A stretch of 11,727 nucleotides of DNA from Algorimicrobium sp002414705 (GTDB taxonomy: Bacteria; Bacteroidota; Bacteroidia; Flavobacteriales; Flavobacteriaceae): contig CAXAUF010000068.1 of assembly GCA_963972425.1 (NCBI GenBank), positions 1-11,727 of the forward strand, in the 5' to 3' direction. Each line of letters opens with the position of its first letter. Positions within the stretch are counted from its first letter, which is position 1. This document shows positions 1-5,644 of the stretch, one piece after another. Position numbers and translations under genes: made by a program. The notes under the pieces were generated by a model. That model made no database searches. It had not been told where the DNA came from and was given only the letters and a program-made list of their open reading frames with translations.

Positions 1-159
1 CATGGTTCTTTTTAAATCATCAGCCGCTTTAATGTGAGTCCCATTATGTGTGGTCTCATTTGGCAAATACAAAAAAGTATGAAGTGCGTTAAACGCAGGA
101 GCCATTTTGGTTCCTTTGTACTTCTCCTTTAAGTTATGTAAATTACTTTTTAAACTCAT
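1..159 (-). CDS. nqrB: Na+-translocating NADH:quinone reductase subunit B, N-terminal fragment (cut by window edge)
   Basis: The first 53 codons of a minus-strand gene start with ATG at 157-159 and run off the left edge of the window. The peptide begins MSLKSNLHNLKEKYKG and ends ...AADDLKRTM. That is the soluble N-terminal segment of NqrB just before the first membrane helix, where the DLKR-x-M motif is typical of the family. NqrB is a membrane subunit of the Na+-NQR complex that carries covalently bound FMN and takes part in sodium translocation; those parts lie outside the window. It begins 39 bases after the nqrA stop, in the usual nqrA-nqrB order, so the two are almost certainly one operon. 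The identification rests on the short N-terminal match plus synteny. Confidence 0.88.
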   Translation of the reverse strand, partial: MSLKSNLHNLKEKYKGTKMAPAFNALHTFLYLPNETTHNGTHIKAADDLKRTM

Positions 160-174
160 CTTTATATATATTTC

Positions 175-194
175 TCATTTTACAGTGAAAATGA
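175..194. other. Small hairpin in the nqrA-nqrB spacer
   Basis: TCATTTT (175-181) and AAAATGA (188-194) form a perfect 7-bp inverted repeat around a 6-base loop (ACAGTG), inside the 39-base spacer between nqrA and nqrB. It is AT-rich and has no clear U-tract in the minus direction, so it is not a convincing terminator. It could be an mRNA processing or pausing site, or chance in AT-rich DNA. Confidence 0.3.
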
Positions 195-198
195 ACCA

Positions 199-1554
199 TT
201 ATCCAATTTCTTTAATCATGACATCCAATCCTTTTCTGATAATTTCTTGGTGTGGCTGTTTAGACACACAAACAAATTCCGTTAAGGCAAAATCTTCTGG
301 TGCAACTTCGTACATACCTAAAGCTTCCATTTCATCTAAATCTTGATACATACAAGCTTTAAGAATTTGTAGTGGATAAATATCCAATGGAAATACTTCT
401 TCATATTTTCCTGTAAGTACAAAAGCACGATGCTCACCATTTGTATTGGTATTTAGAGCGTATTTTTTATTTGGTGTTAACCATGAGAAGGTTAAAGCTC
501 TAGACGTAGAAACTTTATCAAAAACAGGTTTGTTCCAACCAAAAAATTCATAATCATCTCCTTCTGGTATGACGCTTATTGTATTGCTGTAATAATCTAA
601 ACTACCGTCTGGCTTTATTTGTTTTCCTGATAAAACACTTCCAGATATAATACGATCGTTAGCATCCTTATCAACACCATTATCATAAACCATAGTAGCT
701 ACTTCACTACCAATTTTGGTTTTAAAATAACGTGGTTTTTTAACAGACGATCCGACTAAAGCAACCAAACGTTCTGCGTTGAATTTACCGGTTAAAAGTA
801 ATTCACCGATGATGACTAAATCCTGCGGATTAATAGTCCAAACAGTTTCTCCTTTATTAATTGGGTCTATTTTATTTATTTGCGTTCCTACGTTTCCAGA
901 TGGATGTGGACCTGAAACCTGGTGTAATGAAACACCTTTTAGTCCAGCCAATGGCGAATTAGAGTTTTTACCAACCGACACATGCACGTGGCCTTCAGTT
1001 AATTTCCCTAAAGCACTTACTGCCGCTTGAAGTTCTGCTTCTTTACCTTGCAATACGTAATCATAATCCGCAACTAAAGGTGCACTAGCATATCCTGAAA
1101 TAAAAATAGCTTTCGGCGATTTCTCTGGATTTGCAATAACATCATACGGTCTTTGTTTAATAAAAGGCCAACAACCAGATGCTAATAAATGTGCTTTAAT
1201 AGACTCTGGCGTAGCAGTTTCTACATTAAATGTTCCGTAATCGTGAAAAACTTGCTCCTTATCTGCTTGAATTTTCAATGCTAAAATGCGACGTTTATCA
1301 CCTCTAGGGATATCTACAATCTCTCCAGATACTGGTGAAACAAACATAACAGCTTCTTGTGCCTTATTATAAAAAATAGGCTCTCCAGCTTTTACTTTAG
1401 CTCCAATTTTTGCAATTAATTTTGGTGTAACACCGTGGAAGTCTTCTGGTCTAACAGTGCAAAAATTACTAATAATGGCGTTTTCAGTCACCTGTTCAGC
1501 AGCACCTTTTAGCTTGATGTCTAGACCTTTTTTAATGGTAATGTCGTTTGACAT
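199..1554 (-). CDS. nqrA: Na+-translocating NADH:quinone reductase subunit A
   Basis: Encodes 451 residues, the usual NqrA length. NqrA is the peripheral cytoplasmic subunit of Na+-NQR, which oxidises NADH, reduces ubiquinone or menaquinone and exports Na+; NqrA has been implicated in quinone binding. Visible family signatures are an N-terminal KKGLDIKLKG stretch (residues 8-17), RPEDFHGVTPKL (about 35-46), SGPHPSGNVGTQ (about 214-225) and a VWTINPQDLVIIGELLLTG block (about 238-256). No transmembrane segment is apparent, as expected. The frame stays open upstream to another ATG at 1644, but MSNDITIKKG at 1554 is chosen. It matches the family N-terminus, and a Bacteroidota -7 box at 1621-1628 lies inside the longer version, which would place that ATG upstream of the transcription start. 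nqrB follows immediately. The remaining nqr genes would lie to the left of the window. Confidence 0.96.
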   Translation of the reverse strand: MSNDITIKKGLDIKLKGAAEQVTENAIISNFCTVRPEDFHGVTPKLIAKIGAKVKAGEPIFYNKAQEAVMFVSPVSGEIVDIPRGDKRRILALKIQADKEQVFHDYGTFNVETATPESIKAHLLASGCWPFIKQRPYDVIANPEKSPKAIFISGYASAPLVADYDYVLQGKEAELQAAVSALGKLTEGHVHVSVGKNSNSPLAGLKGVSLHQVSGPHPSGNVGTQINKIDPINKGETVWTINPQDLVIIGELLLTGKFNAERLVALVGSSVKKPRYFKTKIGSEVATMVYDNGVDKDANDRIISGSVLSGKQIKPDGSLDYYSNTISVIPEGDDYEFFGWNKPVFDKVSTSRALTFSWLTPNKKYALNTNTNGEHRAFVLTGKYEEVFPLDIYPLQILKACMYQDLDEMEALGMYEVAPEDFALTEFVCVSKQPHQEIIRKGLDVMIKEIG

Positions 1555-1620
1555 GTTTATAAATCTATTTGTTAATAGTAAAAAATATGATTCTGATTTT
1601 AATTGAAGTAAAAATCGGTG

Positions 1621-1628
1621 CAAATTTA
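1621..1628 (-). promoter_or_regulatory. nqrA promoter, Bacteroidota -7 box
   Basis: Minus-strand TAAATTTG followed by C fits the Bacteroidota -7 consensus TAnnTTTG. It lies 66 bases upstream of the chosen nqrA ATG. No clear -33 TTTG is visible at the expected spacing. The site supports the 1554 start over the in-frame ATG at 1644. Confidence 0.6.
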
Positions 1629-1721
1629 CGAAATTATACATCATTTTATGCCAGAGTTTAATGAAGTTTATTATTTATATCTATTCTAAATAAACAAGAA
1701 TCATTAGGCATAAAAATTGTT

Positions 1722-1729
1722 TATCTTTA
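1722..1729 (+). promoter_or_regulatory. Candidate -7 box for the T9SS plug gene
   Basis: TATCTTTA differs from TAnnTTTG only in the last base and lies 20 bases before the ATG at 1750, in the divergent spacer shared with nqrA. No -33 element was recognised. Weak support. Confidence 0.35.
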
Positions 1730-1749
1730 ACCCATAAAACTATTAATAC

Positions 1750-3003
1750 ATGCTTAAGTCATTTTTATCCGTATTTGTTATTTTTTGTAGTCAGACTATT
1801 TTTGCACAAATAGTTCAAGAACTTAATCCGCCTGGTTATATAAAATCCATCACATTTCAAGGTCAAACAAACGAAAGTCAGTTACCCATTTTACAGCTTG
1901 GACAGCAACTGGTTTTAGAATTTGATGCATTAAATGGTGACGAGGAAGATTTCTATTACAAAATTGAACACTTTGATTACGATTGGACACCATCCCAACT
2001 TATGCAAACCGAATTTTTAAATGGTATAGATAATCAGCGGATTCGGAATTACGAAAATTCCTTTAACACGCTTCAAATTTACTCTCATTATATATTGAGA
2101 CTTCCAAATTCGCAAACACGTGGTTTAAAAGTTTCAGGAAACTACATGATTGAAATTTTTAATGATATGGATGAAATGGTTTTCTCACGAAAATTCATGA
2201 TTCAAGAAAACCTAGCCAACGTTGGTGTTTCCATCAAGCGCTCTCGCGATGTTAAAAAAGTAGAACGCATGCAAAGTGTTGACATCGTTATCAACTCTGG
2301 AAGCCTTCAGTTTAATAACCCACTACAAACGGTTAAAACACTGATAATTCAGAATAACAATTTAAACACGGCCATTAAAAATGTACCACCACAATATACT
2401 ATTGGAAACGATTTGATTTATAAATATACTAACGAGACGCTGTTTGAAGGAGGAAACGAATATTTTTACTTCGAAAATCGAGATATTCGTGGTGCCAATG
2501 CTGCTATTCAGTTTATAGAATTACACGAATTATACAGTAATTACCTATTCACAAATGTACCGCGTTTTAACCAACCCTATACCTACAATCCCGATATTAA
2601 TGGTAACTTTTTAATTACGGCTATTGATGCAGATAGACCTTCTATAGAAGCCGATTATGCTTGGATGCATTTCTCATTATTATTAGACGAATTACCTCCA
2701 ACCCAATCCGTTCATGTTTATGGGAATTTTAATAATTATGCCATTGAAAACACCACTAAAATGACGTTCAATTCCAAAAAAGGAATTTATGAAGTACCCA
2801 TTATTTTAAAACAAGGTTTTTATAACTTTAAATATGTTATTGTTAATAATGAAACTGGCACTTTAAATGAAAGTGCTGTAAGTGGTAGCTATTGGCAGAC
2901 AGAAAATGATTATAAAGTGGTTGTATACTATCGGGATTTAGGCGCCAGATATGACCGAATCATTGGTATTGGTCAAGGAAGTTCTGTGAATATATCCAAT
3001 TAA
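1750..3003 (+). CDS. Type IX secretion system plug protein (DUF5103 family)
   Basis: A 417-residue protein with a Sec signal peptide (hydrophobic residues about 3-19, likely cleavage near IFA-QIV). The N-terminal domain carries the DUF5103 pattern now called the type 9 secretion system plug first domain: NPPGYIKSITF near residues 26-36, then YYKIEHFDYDWTPSQL (69-84), EFLNG, and an NTLQIYSHYILRLPN stretch (106-120). In the family, the plug protein sits on the periplasmic side of the outer membrane and closes the giant SprA translocon when no PorV-cargo complex is engaged. The C-terminal part looks like beta-sandwich repeats, including VHVYGNFNNY, a pattern reminiscent of carbohydrate-binding-module-like folds. 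The assignment rests on motif recognition from memory. No other T9SS machinery gene is adjacent; a probable T9SS cargo lies 2.6 kb downstream. apaG follows after 95 bases. Confidence 0.8.
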   Translation: MLKSFLSVFVIFCSQTIFAQIVQELNPPGYIKSITFQGQTNESQLPILQLGQQLVLEFDALNGDEEDFYYKIEHFDYDWTPSQLMQTEFLNGIDNQRIRNYENSFNTLQIYSHYILRLPNSQTRGLKVSGNYMIEIFNDMDEMVFSRKFMIQENLANVGVSIKRSRDVKKVERMQSVDIVINSGSLQFNNPLQTVKTLIIQNNNLNTAIKNVPPQYTIGNDLIYKYTNETLFEGGNEYFYFENRDIRGANAAIQFIELHELYSNYLFTNVPRFNQPYTYNPDINGNFLITAIDADRPSIEADYAWMHFSLLLDELPPTQSVHVYGNFNNYAIENTTKMTFNSKKGIYEVPIILKQGFYNFKYVIVNNETGTLNESAVSGSYWQTENDYKVVVYYRDLGARYDRIIGIGQGSSVNISN

Positions 3004-3057
3004 GTTACCCGTTAATCGACTAAAATCTATTTATTTTTATTCTAAAAGATTATTTAT

Positions 3058-3065
3058 TACTTTAG
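3058..3065 (+). promoter_or_regulatory. Possible -7 box for apaG
   Basis: TACTTTAG has one mismatch to TAnnTTTG and lies 33 bases before the apaG ATG, inside the 95-base gap after the plug gene. It suggests apaG may have its own promoter rather than depending on read-through. Weak. Confidence 0.3.
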
Positions 3066-3098
3066 CAAGAATCTAATCCTTGAAAACCGATTAATAGC

Positions 3099-3485
3099 AT
3101 GGTTCAACAAGTAACAAAAGGCATCAAAATTTCTGTGGAAACACATTTTGAAGGCTCATTTTACAAAGACTACAAAATTCAATATGCCTTTGGATATAAA
3201 GTCACTATTGAAAATCAAAGCAGCCATTTGGTTCAATTATATGCCAGAGAATGGACTATTTTGGACGCACTTAACAATGTTGAATTGGTCTCAGGCGAAG
3301 GCGTAATTGGCAAAAAACCTATTTTAAACCCTGGTGAATCGCACACGTATACGTCCGGCTGTTTATTAACGTCTCCATTTGGTGCTATGCAAGGGTTTTA
3401 CACCATGATTAATTTAGAAACAAAGAAAAAATTTAAAGTAGCTATACCTGCCTTTAGGTTAAGCGCTCCTTTTGCTTTAAACTAA
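3099..3485 (+). CDS. apaG: ApaG domain protein
   Basis: A 128-residue protein spanning the whole ApaG (DUF525) family length. The diagnostic GEGVIGKKPILNPG motif is at residues 66-79, followed by YTSGCLLTSPFGAMQGFY (84-101), both hallmarks of the fold. ApaG is a small immunoglobulin-like beta-sandwich protein. It was linked genetically to Co2+ resistance and Mg2+ efflux in enterobacteria, but the biochemical role is unsettled. No signal peptide or membrane helix is seen, so it is probably cytoplasmic. The start at 3099 gives the normal N-terminus (MVQQVTKGIKISVETHFEG). No intrinsic terminator is evident after the stop. It lies between the T9SS plug gene and pruA with non-overlapping gaps, so it need not share an operon with either. 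Confidence 0.93.
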   Translation: MVQQVTKGIKISVETHFEGSFYKDYKIQYAFGYKVTIENQSSHLVQLYAREWTILDALNNVELVSGEGVIGKKPILNPGESHTYTSGCLLTSPFGAMQGFYTMINLETKKKFKVAIPAFRLSAPFALN

Positions 3486-3537
3486 CAAAAACGGTTATCT
3501 CAAAAACACACAGTTTATGTAGTGGTAATTTGCGTAT

Positions 3538-3714
3538 TCAAAATACGATAACACCTAGCAACACATATATGCCTTTTACTACCTGCATAATATTGGTTGC
3601 TTTATCAAATCCTTGACACAAAATAACACCGTTTTCGTCCTAAAAAGGTGGAGCAGGAACTAATCTATTTGGTACCTCATCAGGATTACACGCTAAAACA
3701 GAGCAGTATCCCAT
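3538..3714 (-). pseudogene. Possible small degraded gene, amber-interrupted minus-strand frame
   Basis: Reading minus from ATG (3712-3714) gives 24 residues, MGYCSVLACNPDEVPNRLVP followed by APPF. An amber TAG stands at 3640-3642. The same frame then continues for 33 residues (DENGVILCQGFDKATNIMQV onward), with a hydrophobic end, to TGA at 3538-3540. The amino-acid mix on both sides of the amber (mixed charges, Pro, Gly, Cys, Asn) looks more protein-like than the surrounding AT-rich DNA. Upstream the frame is open only to about residue -17 before a TAA. I do not recognise the family. It could be a decayed small gene or chance; no good ribosome binding site or promoter is evident. Confidence 0.25.
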
Positions 3715-3836
3715 ATATGAATGAGTTATACAATACACATAAATATGTAAGCAAATAATTATTTAAATTTACCAAAAGATAAAACTTTTAACGTGTATTT
3801 AAGATGCTTTCTCTCAAAAAAATAGCTAAAAAATCG

Positions 3837-3844
3837 TACCTTTG
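3837..3844 (+). promoter_or_regulatory. pruA promoter, Bacteroidota -7 box
   Basis: TACCTTTG followed by C is a perfect TAnnTTTG match, 40 bases upstream of the pruA ATG. A canonical -33 TTTG is not obvious (TTTCTCTC lies in that region). The leader ends in an A-rich stretch before the ATG, without a strong Shine-Dalgarno, which is normal in Bacteroidota. Confidence 0.65.
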
Positions 3845-3884
3845 CACCTTTAAAATTAATTAACATTAAAATACACACATACTC

Positions 3885-5513
3885 ATGGGAAAAGGATTCT
3901 TTAACGTACCAATTGCAGTAAACGAGCCTGTAAAATCTTATGCTCCAGGATCGCCAGAACGCGAAGAAGTTTTAAAAGCATACAAAGACATGTACAACAA
4001 CAAAATTAATGTACCCATGTATATTAATGGAAAGGATGTTGAAACGGGAAACACCAGAACCATGTCTCCTCCTCATGATCATCAACATAGTGTTGGAACG
4101 TATCATGTAGCCGAAAAATCGCATATAGAAGACGCTATCTCTACTGCTTTAGAAGCCAGAAAATTATGGTCGCAAATGCCATGGGAACAACGCACAGGCA
4201 TCTTTTTAAAAGCAGCCGAATTAATTGCTGGCCCATACAGAGCTAAAATAAATGCCGCTACCATGATAGCGCAATCTAAAAACATTTACCAAGCTGAAAT
4301 TGATGCAGCTTGTGAGCTGATTGACTTTTTACGTTTTAACGTACAATTCATGTCAGATATTTACATGGAACAACCAGAAAGCACAAGTGATGCTTGGAAT
4401 CGTATTGAATACCGTCCGTTAGAAGGTTTCACGTATGCCGTTACACCATTTAACTTTACTGCTATCGCTGGAAACTTACCAGCTTGTATGGCTTTAATGG
4501 GCAATGTTGTTGTTTGGAAACCAAGTGATAGTCAAATATATTCAGCCAAAGTTATTATGGATGTATTTAAAGAAGCAGGTGTTCCAGCTGGTGTTATTAA
4601 TGTTGTTTTTGGAGATCCTGTCATGATTACAGATACCGTTTTAAATAGCCCAGATTTTTCTGGATTACACTTTACGGGTTCAACAAACATCTTTAAATCA
4701 TTATGGAAACAAATTGGTAATAACATCCATAAATACAAAACGTATCCACGAATTGTAGGTGAAACTGGTGGTAAAGATTTTATTGTTGCGCATAAAACAG
4801 CAAATGCTAAACAAGTAGCAACTGCAATTGTCCGAGGTGCTTTTGAGTTCCAAGGTCAGAAATGTAGTGCAGCGTCAAGAGCTTATGTACCAAGCAATTT
4901 ATGGGATGATGTTAAGAAATTGGTTATTGAAGATGTAAAGTCTTTCAAAATGGGTTCACCTGAAGATATGAGCAATTTTATTACAGCCGTAATTCACGAA
5001 GGTTCTTTTGATAAACTAGCTAAATATATTGATAACGCTAAAGCAGATACAGATGCCGAAATAATTGTTGGTGGAAATTACGATAAATCTAAAGGTTATT
5101 TTATTGAGCCTACTGTTATTGTAACTACCAATCCAAAATACACAACCATGTGTACCGAGTTATTTGGACCTGTAATTACAATCTATGTCTATAATGAAGA
5201 TGAGTATTCTGAAACGCTAAAATTAGTTGACGAAACGAGCGAATATGCCTTAACAGGTGCTATTTTATCTAACTGTCGTTATGCTATTCAAGAAGCTACA
5301 AATGCACTTCAAAATAGTGCAGGAAACTTTTACATAAACGATAAGCCTACAGGAGCTGTTGTTGGTCAGCAACCATTTGGAGGTGCAAGAGCATCTGGAA
5401 CAAATGATAAAGCTGGATCCGCACAAAACTTGTTACGTTGGGTTTCCCCAAGAATGATTAAGGAAACTTTTGTAACACCAGTAGATTATAGATATCCATT
5501 TTTAGGTGAATAA
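3885..5513 (+). CDS. pruA: L-glutamate gamma-semialdehyde dehydrogenase (delta-1-pyrroline-5-carboxylate dehydrogenase)
   Basis: A 542-residue NAD(P)+-dependent aldehyde dehydrogenase of the ALDH4A1 type, which oxidises glutamate-5-semialdehyde to glutamate in the second step of proline catabolism. The N-terminal region (MGKGFFNVPIAVNEPVKSYAPGSPER) is typical of the monofunctional Bacteroidota/eukaryotic enzyme rather than bifunctional PutA. Visible active-site elements are TPFNFTAIAGNLP (from residue 187) and HFTGST in the cofactor region, the general-base glutamate E293 in GETGGKDF, and the catalytic cysteine C327 in GQKCSAASR. A C-terminal block with QQPFGGARASGTNDKAG also fits. The length is normal and nothing is missing. 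It has its own promoter box (3837-3844) and a strong terminator (5536-5571), so it appears monocistronic. Proline dehydrogenase is not in the window. Confidence 0.96.
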   Translation: MGKGFFNVPIAVNEPVKSYAPGSPEREEVLKAYKDMYNNKINVPMYINGKDVETGNTRTMSPPHDHQHSVGTYHVAEKSHIEDAISTALEARKLWSQMPWEQRTGIFLKAAELIAGPYRAKINAATMIAQSKNIYQAEIDAACELIDFLRFNVQFMSDIYMEQPESTSDAWNRIEYRPLEGFTYAVTPFNFTAIAGNLPACMALMGNVVVWKPSDSQIYSAKVIMDVFKEAGVPAGVINVVFGDPVMITDTVLNSPDFSGLHFTGSTNIFKSLWKQIGNNIHKYKTYPRIVGETGGKDFIVAHKTANAKQVATAIVRGAFEFQGQKCSAASRAYVPSNLWDDVKKLVIEDVKSFKMGSPEDMSNFITAVIHEGSFDKLAKYIDNAKADTDAEIIVGGNYDKSKGYFIEPTVIVTTNPKYTTMCTELFGPVITIYVYNEDEYSETLKLVDETSEYALTGAILSNCRYAIQEATNALQNSAGNFYINDKPTGAVVGQQPFGGARASGTNDKAGSAQNLLRWVSPRMIKETFVTPVDYRYPFLGE

Positions 5514-5535
5514 TTAACACCTATTTTAAACACAC

Positions 5536-5571
5536 AAAAACCCTTAACACGAACCTGTTAAGGGTTTTTTT
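5536..5571 (+). terminator. pruA intrinsic terminator
   Basis: A 14-bp perfect stem pairs AAAAACCCTTAACA (5536-5549) with TGTTAAGGGTTTTT (5556-5569) around the loop CGAACC, and the T-run continues to 5571. It begins 23 bases after the pruA stop. The A-run on the 5' side gives it a U-tract in the opposite direction too, but no minus-strand gene converges here. Confidence 0.92.
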
Positions 5572-5614
5572 ATGCCGTTTATCCAAAGTATTAGTTCCAA
5601 TTAATTTCAGACTG

Positions 5615-5622
5615 TATATTTA
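5615..5622 (+). promoter_or_regulatory. Possible -7 box for the hydrolase gene
   Basis: TATATTTA matches TAnnTTT but not the final G, and is 23 bases upstream of the ATG at 5645. Because the pruA terminator lies between, the hydrolase gene should need its own promoter in this 70-base space. Weak motif. Confidence 0.3.
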
Positions 5623-5644
5623 AACAATCTATAACTGAATACTT

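Larger units (their letters stand above)
3486..3884. other. 399-bp non-coding gap between apaG and pruA
   Basis: No intact gene fits here. The left part (3538-3714) contains a minus-strand frame with one in-frame stop, listed separately as a possible pseudogene. Positions 3715-3836 are very AT-rich without repeats. The pruA promoter box lies at 3837-3844 and the pruA leader fills 3845-3884. No apaG terminator hairpin was found. Confidence 0.6.

Noticed and set aside
107..346. Plus-strand open frame of 79 codons
   Set aside because: It is antisense to the nqrB start, the spacer and the nqrA 3' end; its composition is that of a shadow frame.
779..1030. Plus-strand open frame of 83 codons
   Set aside because: It lies wholly antisense to a conserved part of nqrA and has no recognisable product.
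1555..1644. Thirty-residue N-terminal extension of nqrA (start at 1644)
   Set aside because: It does not resemble the NqrA N-terminus and it contains the probable -7 promoter box at 1621-1628.
4103..4738. Two minus-strand open frames inside pruA
   Set aside because: Both are antisense to conserved aldehyde dehydrogenase coding sequence; no independent support.
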